From Malassezia japonica (lineage: Eukaryota; Basidiomycota; Malasseziomycetes; Malasseziales; Malasseziaceae): a DNA stretch of 64,000 nucleotides. This document shows positions 10,101-19,662 of the stretch, piece after piece (within the stretch, counting starts at the first letter, position 1; the number at the start of each line of letters is the position of its first letter). Below the pieces are notes generated by a model. That model saw only the letters and a program-made list of their open reading frames with translations, did not search any database and had not been told where the DNA came from. The stretch covers positions 1,178,001 through 1,242,000 of the forward strand of contig NC_083371.1 of NCBI RefSeq assembly GCF_029542785.1, read 5' to 3'. The position numbers were made by a program, and so were the translations under genes.

Positions 10101-13078
10101 GGGTTCCACACCGGCAAGGGGTCGGCGGGCGTCACCTTGTAGCGCGTCGACGACGAGCTCGAGGGGTTGCGTTGCAGGATCGGCTCCTCCTCGACCTTGG
10201 GCTCGACCTTGGGCTCGTTCTTGGGCTCGTTCTTATAAGCAAAGAGCGTGTCGGCGAGCGAGCGCGAGGCAGGGAGCTCGGGCACGTCGTTGAATTGGAA
10301 CGCAAGAGGGTCGCCGCCGGCCGCCGGCGCATCGACGTACGTCACCGAGTCGGTCGACGTGTCCTCCTCGCGCGCGGCCAGCGCGTGGCTCGCCGAGGCA
10401 AAGCGGCTCGCGGGCAGCGGCGGAACCGGGGGGAAACGCGCGCTGTCCGACGTGCTGCGCAGCTGGCGGGGCCCGGGGCTCTGCGCAGGCAGCGAGCCGT
10501 GTGCGATCGCAATGCCGCCCATCTCGGTCGGGCGGGGACCGCGGTTGCGGGGGCGGTCGAGGACGCTGCGGCCCGGCGTCGCCGCAGGCGTGTTCGAGGC
10601 GGCATACGCGTGCGGCGTATCCGGTGCCTTGGCAGGAGCCGGCGTCGCCAGGTCGCGGCCCGGCGCACGCGGCGTCATTTCTGGCGTGTTCAGGTCGGTG
10701 CCGTGGAGTTCCGAGCGGTCATAGTGGCCGACCTCGCTCGTCATGGTCCACGGCGCATTATTCGGGTCCAGGTCCAGGATATCAGAGTCGGCGATCGAGA
10801 TGGCCGACATGCGTTGGGCGGCACGGCTGGGGCCCGACGCGTTGCGCGTCATGAACGGCGCAAGCGTCCGCTCGGGCTGAGGCGCAGAGACGAGGCGCGT
10901 CGCACTCGTCACTGGGCGCGCGCTCGGCTGGGTGGGCGCACGCACAGGCGTGGGCTTGACCTGACGCGGCGAGCCGAGGCGCTCGGGCTGCTGGGGCCAG
11001 TTGTTCAGCGGGCTCTTGTATTTCGCGCCGAGGCCTTTGCTCGTGCCGTGCGACAGGCCCTGGCTCGTGGTCGCCTCGGCACGCTGCGGCGCATACGACG
11101 CGGGCTGCTTCAGGCCACGCAGCTTGGACGGCGACGTGCTGCTCGTCACGCTCGGAGCAGGCTTGGACTCCTCATACCGGTCGAATGCCGAGACAAAGTT
11201 ACCTGCCGTCGACGTCGCGCCGTCGTCGTGCTTGTCGAGCGCCGAGACAAAGTTGCTCGCGTTCGATGTGGCACCGTCGTGAAGCATCGGCGACGGGGCA
11301 AGCGCGTCGGACGGCTCGGGCGCGGCGGCAGACAGGCCCTCGCCTTCCTGCGCATAGTACAACGCAGGCGACCAGGACAAGCGCAAAAGGTCGGGGTCCG
11401 CCACGGGCTCGTCGAGCGTCGCCTTGGGGGCCTTGGCGCCTTCTTGGAACAGGCCGCCCTCGGGCTGCGGCGTAGGGTACGTCTTTTGTGTACGCGGCTT
11501 GGCGGGGGTCGGCGGCGCAATGATCGGCGGCGCGATGGGCGCGACGGGCGCAGGCGCGGGTGCGGGCGCCGGGGCCAGCGTTGCGGCCGGCTTGGGCTGT
11601 GTAGCCTGGACCGGCTGGGGCTGCGGAGCCTGGGCCGGCCGCGCCCATGCCTGTGGCGGCGGTCCAGCGCGTTCGACACGCGGAGGAACCGGCTCGGTGC
11701 GCTCGACACGCACAGGGGCCGTCTCGGTGCGTTGAACGCGCGCCGGAACCGGCTCTGCACGTTCGACACGCGGCGCACTTGCCTTGGGCTCCTGCGAGGG
11801 ACTCGCGTCGAGCAGCGGCGGTGCAAGGCCCGGCAGACTTGCGCTCGGCGACATGACCGGCGGCGCAAGCATGCCGATCGGCGAGCGCGGCAGCGACGCA
11901 ACGCTCATCGTTCCCGGCGTGGGGGTCGTCTTGGCCTCGCTTGTCGGTGCCGACGTAGTGGATGTCTTGACGTCGCTCGCCGGTGCCGGAGTCTTGGGCT
12001 TCTCCGGCATCGGGTCCGAAAAAGCGATGCCGATGCGCGACGCGTTTTCGTCCTCCTCCGACACCGCAGCGAGGCGTTCGGCACCCTTGTTTGCAACCGG
12101 CGGGAATACAGAGAAGTAAGGCAACTTGGCGTCGATCGGCGGTGCCAGGTCTGGGATCGAGCTGACCGACGCGTCCATCGATACAGCGTATCCCATTTCG
12201 GACACGTCGCCTTCTGGCTCGCGTTCCTGCGCCGTGTTCGTTTCCGTGCTCGGCTTGGGGCGCGTCTCGGTTTGGGGTGCGCTAGGCTCGGCACGCGAGT
12301 CTGTGTCCTTGGCGCGCCGCGCGGCGTCGCGCTGCTCCAAGCTGCGCACGAACTCGTACCACTGACCCGAGTCACGCGTCCGTGTGACGGTCGGCGATGT
12401 CATATGTTCCGAGTGAGCGAGCGCGGGCGACGGCACATTCGACGACCGCTTGGGCGGCGTGCTCTGTTCGCTCTTGGACTGCGAGCGCTTATGAACCGGG
12501 GCGAGGAGCGACGGCGTGGACTGGCCAAGCGGCGCGACGGCCGGCTCGCTTTTCTTGAATGAATTAGGGAACGGTGGAGCCGGCGGAGCCGGGCTTGATG
12601 ATGCCGACGAGGGCCCTTCCAATTCGCTGCGTGCCCCCCGAGGCGGCTGCGCAAAGTCGCGGCGCCAGCGTTCTGAGAAGGATTCGCCCGGCTCACTAAA
12701 GAGGCTACCCGGCCCTGGGCGCATCATGCTGCGGTTTTCCCACCAGGAGGAAAAGGTATTCGGCGAGCTTGCGTCGGGCACCTGCAGTGCGCTGTCCGAC
12801 ACGTCGCGCACGCGGGGTTTGCTTCGTTTACGGCCCAGGCGCGACCGCAGCGAGGTCGAGGCACTCATGGTATCGCTCTGCTCATCGATTGAACCCCGTG
12901 CAAGGTGCGACTTGCCGCGCGGGCTCGTCAGTGGGTTGGCCAAACTCGAGGCCGTCAGTACCTTTTTAGGACTCACGTCCGACGCGACGCGCTCCGCGTC
13001 GCTGCCGGACGGCGCATCGGGCGCATACGTCTGTGACGGGCGCCCGAGGATCGAGTCCAGGAACGTCGTCTTGGGCAT
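7190..13078 (-). CDS. Giant low-complexity protein with C-terminal MDR reductase-like domain
   Basis: Single open frame of 1,962 residues. Residues 1 to about 1,640 are Pro/Ser/Ala-rich and predicted disordered, starting MPKTTFLDSILGR. They contain several internal repeats: alternating VERTEPVP/VQRTETAP units, a doubled NFVSALD/NFVSAFD block, eight MQxPP pentapeptides and a run of PPQGY/APQGY units. The last ~320 residues resemble the medium-chain dehydrogenase/quinone oxidoreductase fold: a GroES-like part (FVPGRSFCGRVVESG ... KGDTVFGL) and a Rossmann part (GSRVLILNAHDSIGLLAMQ, FNLIVDTVGG). No catalytic zinc ligand set is evident. The yeast Ast1/Ast2 membrane-trafficking factors are also MDR-related non-enzymes, so a scaffold role is possible but unproven. 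TBCE starts 11 bp downstream on the same strand. Confidence 0.75.
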   Translation of the reverse strand: MPKTTFLDSILGRPSQTYAPDAPSGSDAERVASDVSPKKVLTASSLANPLTSPRGKSHLARGSIDEQSDTMSASTSLRSRLGRKRSKPRVRDVSDSALQVPDASSPNTFSSWWENRSMMRPGPGSLFSEPGESFSERWRRDFAQPPRGARSELEGPSSASSSPAPPAPPFPNSFKKSEPAVAPLGQSTPSLLAPVHKRSQSKSEQSTPPKRSSNVPSPALAHSEHMTSPTVTRTRDSGQWYEFVRSLEQRDAARRAKDTDSRAEPSAPQTETRPKPSTETNTAQEREPEGDVSEMGYAVSMDASVSSIPDLAPPIDAKLPYFSVFPPVANKGAERLAAVSEEDENASRIGIAFSDPMPEKPKTPAPASDVKTSTTSAPTSEAKTTPTPGTMSVASLPRSPIGMLAPPVMSPSASLPGLAPPLLDASPSQEPKASAPRVERAEPVPARVQRTETAPVRVERTEPVPPRVERAGPPPQAWARPAQAPQPQPVQATQPKPAATLAPAPAPAPAPVAPIAPPIIAPPTPAKPRTQKTYPTPQPEGGLFQEGAKAPKATLDEPVADPDLLRLSWSPALYYAQEGEGLSAAAPEPSDALAPSPMLHDGATSNASNFVSALDKHDDGATSTAGNFVSAFDRYEESKPAPSVTSSTSPSKLRGLKQPASYAPQRAEATTSQGLSHGTSKGLGAKYKSPLNNWPQQPERLGSPRQVKPTPVRAPTQPSARPVTSATRLVSAPQPERTLAPFMTRNASGPSRAAQRMSAISIADSDILDLDPNNAPWTMTSEVGHYDRSELHGTDLNTPEMTPRAPGRDLATPAPAKAPDTPHAYAASNTPAATPGRSVLDRPRNRGPRPTEMGGIAIAHGSLPAQSPGPRQLRSTSDSARFPPVPPLPASRFASASHALAAREEDTSTDSVTYVDAPAAGGDPLAFQFNDVPELPASRSLADTLFAYKNEPKNEPKVEPKVEEEPILQRNPSSSSSTRYKVTPADPLPVWNPELAEKAAAARAQPEATQATQVAQAAQAAPEAEEMPRLAYLQTTPSKGSISPYAAQELATAPAQMSSTPVMHPASYVEGVAESEKALPSTPDRAAAAAPRQVLLEINGEVLEYEPSESSIAPSAAQTPARSPAQPVYAQRPPANYSPARPVGPPGSPPVHPAPAGYSPARPSAGMQGPPMQRPPMQRPPMQRPPMQRPPMQRPPMQRPPMQRPPKSPSMPSQMQGYGPGFASPQGPQGPQGPGIASPRGYVRPYGRPPPGVRPPPTQAPQGYASQPPQGYTQAPQGYTQGPQGYAPPPQGYTQPPQGYAPPQAPQGYTSPQSQGYAQPHAPQGSASSPQPQGYAPHASPQAPQGFAPPAPAYGSMGPGSAPTSPYAPRPPYPRPQAYPQGYARPPPRPRPDYAPAPDMQQRAGRAPVRHAPPRAQMVLPPGERSTSRPSSPLEDMPQIGGMRRISSTPDVALGGRMHRSSPTLAQIESGEYASPPGSVGGQSNWYDARGRLTESRMRHSPDVDAQSTVTTLRQYAGSPLGTREPSLVASTSVLNPSTASVMKKAPLGASTNQVLGLSSETESVMSPPSISSSVSRTRISTKDLLRSRPTMVTVNVTSGGPPPSGSALRRKLSTASSDAGRRRRGSEAGSDQPVQSTVALSSHTAPPRKISPTQVLVQIIAVAIDNIDRALLRERAATDPSTPFVPGRSFCGRVVESGWDVKKIRKGDTVFGLQDYRKCGALAEFMSIDQDLVARAPEGRLSAEQIAALPSTGVMVHQIVQNHCMMLPRGSRVLILNAHDSIGLLAMQEASRLGLIIIAHVPVHAADGVSICEANGATEVITGDALWAINLLHESSFNLIVDTVGGRQIYDACRRILAHQGQFVTCFGDDQALPTPTYRSHLRSLRRSFFRKDRKGIGYEWIGIDAGPDCRIALESVKTAAQRGAICPRIQSILPLEDAARALEDDGEADKTAGVVVVRVS
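9020..9310 (-). repeat. Gln-Gly-Tyr coding repeats
   Basis: Imperfect in-frame repeats encode about a dozen QGY-containing units such as APQGYT, PPQGYA and GPQGYA, around residues 1256-1353 of the giant protein. Units vary from 6 to 11 residues and codons differ between copies. Such QGY/PQGY tracts are typical of disordered, condensate-prone proteins (family knowledge). Confidence 0.8.
9461..9580 (-). repeat. 15-bp minisatellite encoding MQRPP x7 plus MQGPP
   Basis: Eight contiguous 15-bp units, 120 bp in all, encode seven MQRPP pentapeptides and one MQGPP (about residues 1167-1206 of the giant protein). Units differ at third positions (for example GGCGGG versus GGTGGC), so the array is not a fresh slippage product. 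A unit length divisible by three keeps copy-number changes in frame, which makes it a likely polymorphic locus. Confidence 0.9.
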
Positions 13079-13361
13079 CGCGGCCGTACACTACGTGTAG
13101 AGTCCACCTGCCCTGGGCTGCTTCTTCGCAGACGACCTTTACAAGAAAAGGACCAGGGGAGCGAGCGAGCCGCTGCGACGCCCCGATCGTCCGTCTGTCC
13201 TCGCGTTCGCCCGGGCGCGTGCCTGCCGCGGTCTCGGCGCCAGGGGGCCCGGCGCAACGGACTCCTGCAGCACGCTGCATGCAGGAGGGTTTTTTCCTGC
13301 AGATCGTGCAGAACACGGCGCCGTCCCACGCTACGATCGTCTTATCTAAGCACCACCTCCA
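13079..13361. other. Intergenic, giant-protein promoter / RIA1 3' flank
   Basis: This 283-bp gap lies between two minus-strand genes. It must carry the promoter of the giant protein and the 3' end of RIA1. A self-complementary CTGCAGCACGCTGCATGCAG-type segment lies near 13265-13285, which could fold. I see no further gene. Confidence 0.4.
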
Positions 13362-16300
13362 CTAGTTCGACTTGAGCGTGCGCTGCTTCTCGGCGGCGGC
13401 GACAATGCGGCGATTGGTAAAGAGACCCTTGCGCTTGCGCACCGTGTCCATGTAGCGCTTGGCGACGTTTTCGCGGTCGCCCTTTTCGCCGAGGTCTTCG
13501 AGCTCCTCTTCCGTAGTCGGCACCCAGAAGGGGTCCAGATCGTAGAGCTGGAAGCCGGCAAACAGCAGCTGCGGACTCGCGGCGCCCGACGTGCGCTTGC
13601 GGATTTCTGTGTGAGATGGAGAACGTACCGTCTGAGAAGCCGAACGACTCGACGACGGGGAGGAGCGAGCCGATGGTGAAAAAGAGCGTGCCCTCGTTCA
13701 TCTCCTCCGACACAATCTTGCCGCGGCGGCGCGAAAGGACCGCGTGCACCTTGCCTTGTACCTCGGCTGGGTAAGTAGGGATACGTACGTGCTGCTTGGA
13801 TATCACACGAATACATAGCAAGCATGAGGCGCGGCGACCAGTCCAGCAGACCCGCACGACACGCCTCGCGCATGCTCGAAATCACCGCCGAGGTGACCTG
13901 CGACGAACGCACTTTCACGCTTTCGCTCTCCTCGATTCCGACGTGCTCCACAAAGAAGGCCATGCCTTGCATCGGCTCCGCACACAGGGGGCCGCTGCCG
14001 GTCGCGAGCTGGAACCCATTCTCCACCGCATCGCACATCTCACGCGGCAGCGCATCGTCCAGCGACGCCTGCGCCAGCTGCTGCGACACGTCGTCCTCGG
14101 CAAAGCGGCTCTTGAGCGAGCGGCGCAGCACGCTGCCGCCTTGGTCGATCAGCAGATTCGCGCCAGTGTTGCGGGGGCCAAATGCGCAGATGTGCTCCGC
14201 CACACCGCTCCAGGTGGGGCCGGCACGCTCGAGGAGCTTGGTAAGCTCGCTCCAAAAGAGGCGCACAGGCACGCGCTTCGCACGCTCCGCATTCTCGCCG
14301 TGGCGCGCGCCGACGTGCTCGTCGCCTTCGTCGCCGCCGCCGTCGTCATCGTGGCGGCGGCCGCCGCGGCGCAGGCGGCGGATCGTCGGCTGGTTCACCG
14401 CGAGGAACTCAGCAATGTTGTGGGGGAGCGGCATCGCACGCACCGTGTACGTCAGCGCACCGTTCAATGCAGAGCCACTGATTGTGCCGCGCGCCGCGCC
14501 AGGCGTCTTGGGAGGCGCCATGGCGCTGCCCTTTACCGCCGTCTCGCGGAAAGGAACCAGCGGGGGGGACTGCTGGATCTTGCAGCGCGCAAACCGGTCG
14601 CGGAGATCCTTCATGCAGCGCTCCAGGTGGAGTTCGCCGGCGGTGAGGATGACATGCTCGCCATTCTCTTCGACCATCACCTCGACGCACGGATCGGCCT
14701 GGTTCAGCAGACGCAGACCCTCGACCAGCTTGGGCATCTCGGCGGGATTTTTGGGCTCGAGCGCGACTCGCACGATCGGCGTCGCGGTGCGCCGCACGCC
14801 GGCCAGATTCACTACCTCGCTCGGGGGCGTGTCGTCGGCCGCGTTCGGCACGCGAATCAGCGTGCCGTTGCGCAGCACCGTGCCGTCCAGGCCACGGACC
14901 GCAAAGAGGTTTCCGGCCGGCACACGTTGCACGGCCAGCAGGTCGCGGCCCATCATCATGTACAGCGCTGCGATCTTGACCTGCTTCAGGTGGGGCACGT
15001 TCGAAGGGTGCGTTGGCGGCAGGTGCACGTCGTACTTGGGCAGCACGGCCCACACCGTGTCGCCCGCCTGCAGGCAGCCGCTGTACAAGCGCGCAAAAGC
15101 CAGCACGACTTCCGACGGCGGCGCCTTTTCGGGCTCTGCGGCCGGCTCCTTTTCCGCTTCGCTCTGCGCGAGCGCCGCGCCGGTCGCGTTCAGCGTCGAC
15201 TCGACCTCTGCGGCGCGCTCGCGCAGCTCGCGGCCGCGCTCGCGCATCTCGTCCGCGGTGAGCTGGACGCGCTTGTTCTCCGGCAGGTCTTCTGAGCTCA
15301 CGGCAAACATCTTACTAATGTACGCCACGACCGTTGCTTCCGGGCTCGATCGCGCCGAGAAGAGGTCGCGCTCGAGGTCAGTGTGCGGTGCGAGTTCCTC
15401 GTCCGTGGCAAAGTAGCCGAGATCGCTGCGGATCATACGGGGCACGCGCAGGCGCTGTGCGTCGCCCGGCGCCGGGAGGTTGTGCACGATCGCCGAAAAG
15501 GTCGTCGCCGACAGCGGCAGCCACTGGCTCATGATGGCAAGCATCAGCGCCGACGCGTCCTTAGCCTTCAGGTCGCGCGGGTGTACGGTAAGCCCCAGTG
15601 CCGAGATGATCTTTTCGACCTTGTCCATGTTGCGTGCTTCGACCGTGTTTTCGTACACGCTCCATACATTATCCAAGACAAACTGCACAAACATGGGCTT
15701 CAAGTTGCGGTTTTCCTTGTCGTGCTGCTTCTGCGTCAGGACGCGCTTCGTCTTGGGGTCCAGGTAGTAGTTACCCCACAGAAACTGGCGGATGTTCTTT
15801 TCCTTGATGCCGAGCTTTTGCGCGTAGAGGTGCGAGAACTTTTCCAGACGAAAGGCCCAGTGGTCCATGGCGCTCGCAAAGATCACATTTCCCTTGGACG
15901 GGTCAAAGTACAGGTCCTCGTCCCCTCCCTCTTCGTAGTCCGGCAGGTCTCCCGCCTCTTCTTCGCCCTTGGCGCGCTTTTCCTCGAGGATGCGCTCGCG
16001 CTCATCGTGCCAGCGCTGGTCCTGCTCCATCTTTTCGGCCGCAAAGAATCCACCGAGCACCGCGTTCGCCTGCTCGACGAGCTGGAGGAGGCGGTGGTGT
16101 GCCTCTTCAGGCGTGAGTTTCAGCTCGGTGATCAGGCGGTCCATTTTGTTCACCACGAGGATCGTGCGCAGGCCATCGAGCCATGCCTGGCGCAGCACAG
16201 CGACGGTCTGCGAGCAGACGCCCTCGATCACATCGACAATGACCAGCGCGCCGTCGCACAGGCGGGCGGCCGTCGAGACCTCGCTCGAAAAGTCGACGTG

Positions 16301-16594
16301 CCCCGGCGTGTCGACCAGGTTCAGGGTATAGTCTTGCACTTCGGACACCTCTCCGTCTGACTGCAGCATGCGCAGCTTGAATGTGAGTGAGACGGCGCTC
16401 GACTCCATCGTAATGCCACGCTCCTGCTCGTCTTCGCGCGAGTCCAAGTAGCGTACCTGGCCCGCGGAGCGCGACGAAATGATGCCGTTTGCTGCGAGCA
16501 GCGAATCGGCGTACGACGACTTGCCATGGTCTACATGGCCGATCAGCGTACAATTCCGTATGTTTTGCGCGCCAAACGCCTTCTGGGGCGGCAT
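13362..16594 (-). CDS. RIA1: Elongation-factor-like GTPase, 60S ribosome maturation
   Basis: EFL1/Ria1 releases the anti-association factor Tif6 from pre-60S subunits together with Sdo1. The N-terminal GTPase has G1 GHVDHGKSS, switch segments [17 protein letters not shown]3 DTPGHVDF and G4 NKMDR; EF2-like domains II-V follow. The long frame goes out of register near its 3' end. Removing two 22-nt introns (13767-13788 and 13607-13628) restores the conserved [30 protein letters not shown] and [15 protein letters not shown] blocks and an end at 13362. The product is 1,062 residues, close to yeast Ria1. It diverges from SNRNP40 with 62 bp between start codons. Confidence 0.94.
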
Positions 16595-16656
16595 GCTGCG
16601 TCCGAGCGTCGAGTGGCAAAATAAGATTAGTCAGCTTCGTCGGTTCGCGATCCACC

Positions 16657-17751
16657 ATGGCGGACAAACGCAAGGTGCCGCCGATGGCGGGCGCGGCCGG
16701 CGACGCGACGTCGGTCGTGAAGCGCGTGCGGCAAGGCGAAGGCGCATTGACGCAGACGCAGCGGCGCACTAGTGCGCTCTCGAGTGCCGTGATTTCGCTC
16801 CAAGGCGCGCACACTGCCGAAGTGCTCGACGTCAAGTTTTCGCCGTGCGGCGAAAAGATCGCGGCCGCGTCCGCGGATCATAGTGTCTCGCTGTGGGAGA
16901 CGTACAAAGGGAACCGCAACCTGGGCCTGCTCACGAGCCACTCGCGCGCCGTGACATGCGTCGCGTGGGCCCCGACGGCCGAGGGGGACGTCGTCGTGTC
17001 GGGCTCGGCGGACAATACGGTCATTGCATGGAATGCCAAGACGGGACAAAAGCTGCGCCGCTTCCGGGGGCACAAGGGAATTGTGAACGGCGTCGCATGC
17101 ACGCGCACTGGGCGCCCGCTCATTGCGTCGGCTTCCGACGACGGCCGCGTGCTCGTGTGGGACCTGGACGAGCGGCACTTTGTCGACGCGCTGGATTTCG
17201 GATACCCCGTCACCGCCGTGGCGTTCTCGGAAGATGCGACGCAGCTCTTTGTCGGCGGCGTCGACAATGCGATCCACGCGATGGACCTCACGACCAAGCA
17301 GCGGCAGTACTCGCTGCGGGGGCACCTCGACTCGATCGCCTCGCTCGCTCTCTCGCGCTCGGGCACGCACCTCTTGTCCTCGGCGCTGGACGACGCGGTA
17401 CGCATCTGGGATGTGCGCCCGTTTGCGCCGGAAGCACGGCCGGGCGACACTGGCAGCCCACGGCTCTACCGCACGCTCACGGGGCAGCCGAGCGGCTTCG
17501 AAAACATCCTGATCAAGGCGGCCTGGAGCATGGACGGCGAGCGCGTCGCGAGCGGCGGCGCGGACCGCACATGCACCATCTGGGACGTGGAAAAGGGCGC
17601 TATCCTGTACAAGCTGCCGGGGCACCGCGGGACGTGCACCGCAGTCGATATGCACCCGCTCGAGCCGATCGGTACGTATACCACTACTCACCCAGTCGTC
17701 TCCGCCTCCACCGACCGCACATTGCTCCTGGGTGAAATCGAGCCGGAATAG
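16657..17751 (+). CDS. SNRNP40: U5 snRNP 40-kDa WD40 protein
   Basis: Spliceosome component that binds Prp8 in the U5 snRNP. It has 356 residues with a short N-terminal extension and seven WD repeats. Signatures include LQGAHTAEVLDVKFSPCGEKIAAASAD, VVSGSADNTVIAWN, ASASDDGRVLVWDLD and the family-typical end EPIVVSASTDRTLLLGEI. That last block appears only after removing a 24-nt intron at 17672-17695. The intron length is a multiple of three and has no stop, so unspliced RNA would add eight residues. The ATG sits in CCACCATGG, a strong start context. VPS17 begins 25 bp downstream on the same strand, the first link in a head-to-tail trio with ALE1. Confidence 0.93.
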   Translation: MADKRKVPPMAGAAGDATSVVKRVRQGEGALTQTQRRTSALSSAVISLQGAHTAEVLDVKFSPCGEKIAAASADHSVSLWETYKGNRNLGLLTSHSRAVTCVAWAPTAEGDVVVSGSADNTVIAWNAKTGQKLRRFRGHKGIVNGVACTRTGRPLIASASDDGRVLVWDLDERHFVDALDFGYPVTAVAFSEDATQLFVGGVDNAIHAMDLTTKQRQYSLRGHLDSIASLALSRSGTHLLSSALDDAVRIWDVRPFAPEARPGDTGSPRLYRTLTGQPSGFENILIKAAWSMDGERVASGGADRTCTIWDVEKGAILYKLPGHRGTCTAVDMHPLEPIGTYTTTHPVVSASTDRTLLLGEIEPE

Positions 17752-17776
17752 GACATAGCAATTCCTCCACACGGCG

Positions 17777-19611
17777 ATGAGCGCAGCGCCCGAGCCGCCG
17801 CCGAAGCCGGCGGGCCCTACGTTGCCCGCGCCGCGCACGCGGCCGCAGTGGCACATCACTCTAGCCGAGCTGCAGGTAACGCGCTCCGCGCACGAGCTGG
17901 GGATCCGCTTCGACTGCCAAGTAGGTGCCGTGGCTGACGCAGACAAACATGCCGAGCTTCTTTCGGTCGCAGTTCCGCAACGTCGAGCGCACGTACCGCG
18001 AGCTCGCCCTATACGCCTCGGCGCTGTCGATGACCGGGCCGACGATCATTGTGCCGGCACTGCCGCTGCCGACGCCGGCGATGGTGCACATGCCCGATGC
18101 GGGGTATGAAGGCGAGGTGTGCGAGCTGCACGAGCTGCGCGAGATGCTTGCGCACTGGTTCGAGCGGGTGTTTAGCGAGCCGACGCTGCGTGCACACAAA
18201 GAGACGCGCCGCTTTATCGAGTCTAACTACAGCTACGAGCCCGAAAAGGTGCACGTACACGCGCCGAGCGGCAGCCGGAAGCAATTTGCGCACTCTCAAG
18301 CGCACATCCAGTCGCTCACGCACGTCTTTAACGGCGAGATGTTTAGCCAGACGCCAAGCGTTGGGAAGTCGGGCGTCGCGTCGATGCTCGGCCTGCGCGC
18401 ACAGCCCAAGCCGACGCCGGCGGCCTTGGTGCCGGCGCACCTCGCCGCGACGTCGGCGATCGGCGTGAGCGACCCGGACGAGCAGCTATCGCTCGCACGC
18501 AGCGAGCTTACGCGCCTCGAGAAGCAGCTCGGCGATGTGGTACACGCGAGTGCGGGTGTATCGGCAGCACGCAGCGCCGTGCACGCGGCGATGAAGGACG
18601 TCGCCAGCGCGCTGCTACCCCTTGCGACGCTCGAAGAGGCGCGGGGCGAGTCGCTGCGTGGCCGCCTGCCGCGCACGCTGCGCAGTGCGAATGGTATGTT
18701 TGCCAATGTCGCGCAGCTCTCCGACACCATTGTACGTTTTCCAACTCACCCAGATGCACGCCGAAGACGTGACGCTGCGCGATGCGATCGCCTACCAGGA
18801 ACTGAATATGCGCGCGGCGCGCATGGTGCTCCAGGAGCGCACCGCGATTGTCGTTGAACACGATATAGCCAAGCGCGTCACGGCGAACAAGCGACACGAC
18901 GCCGAGCAGATGCGGATCGCACGAACCCACCGCGTGGACCGCGTCGACGCGGCGATCGAAGAGGTGCGCGAGGCTCACCACCACGAACAGCTCCTCGAGC
19001 GCTACCTCGCACAGGTGAGCAAATCGCTGCGCGAGAGCTTGCAGCGCCACAGCGTGCAGACGCACCACGATCTGCAGCACCTCATTCTGGAGCATGCGCG
19101 GATCAGCGGCGTGTATGAGCGGCGTGTTCTCGATATGCTGGGCCTATTTGATATGGACCTTAGTGCTGCAGCACAGGAGGCACAGAGCGCCGCGATGCTC
19201 AAGGCAAACGTCAAGCGCAAAATGACCCCGGCGCAGGCCGCCGCGGCGCGTGTCGTGCGCGGCGAGGCGGACGAGCTTCCGGCCGACCATGCGCCCCTCT
19301 CGCTCGCGGCGACGCCCGAGCAAGAAGAGGAAGAGGAAGAGGAATGGGAGGAAGAGGAGGAGCATGCGGCTGTGCCGTCGGTGCCGGCGATGGAAGAGCC
19401 ACAGTGGCTCGAGGACGAGCCAGAAGCCCCGGCGCCGATCGCCGCGCCCGAGCCCGAGCCATCGACGGCCGAGTGGCTGCCGCAGCCTGAGCCCGCGAAT
19501 GAGCCGGAGGAAGAGCCCCCGTCGCTCTTCCGCTCGCGCATGACCGGCGGGCGCGGATTCGGCGGCCTGTCGGCCTCCGACGCGGCCAAGTCCCTCGCCG
19601 GTACCTTTTAA
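17777..19611 (+). CDS. VPS17: Vps17-type sorting nexin (PX-BAR), retromer
   Basis: Sorting nexin that pairs with Vps5 to bend endosomal membrane and recycle cargo. Three exons (17777-17920, 17943-18731, 18754-19611) joined over two 22-nt introns give 596 residues. A proline-rich start leads to a PX domain whose sequence is continuous only after splicing: RFDCQ-TNMPSFFRSQFRNVERTYRELALY and TIIVPALPLPTP, then RFIESNYSYEP. A coiled-coil BAR-like region covers about 235-430. The C-terminus is very acidic, with a run of Glu/Trp residues (EQEEEEEEEWEEEEE), then ends FGGLSASDAAKSLAGTF. Assignment to Vps17 rather than Vps5 rests on the PX block and is moderately firm. Confidence 0.82.
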
Positions 19612-19662
19612 TCGTGGCCCGTGCATTCGGCCGACATAGCATCCCGCCAGGTTCTTGCGACG

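Noticed and set aside
8846..12562. Open frame of 1,238 codons on the plus strand
   Set aside because: It is antisense to the giant low-complexity gene, is Arg/Gly/Leu-rich without domains, and arises from GC-rich third positions opposite Pro/Ala/Ser codons.
13607..13788. Apparent frameshifts near the 3' end of RIA1 suggesting a pseudogene
   Set aside because: Both shifts are explained by consensus 22-nt introns, and removing them restores conserved sequence and the correct stop.
13796..15416. Two long plus-strand frames (about 500 codons)
   Set aside because: Both are antisense to RIA1, which has full family support; the translations are low-complexity and unrelated to any family.
19621..19662. 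Longer N-terminus for ALE1 beginning near 19621
   Set aside because: It would need a GTG start; the first ATG at 19663 fits the acyltransferase family.
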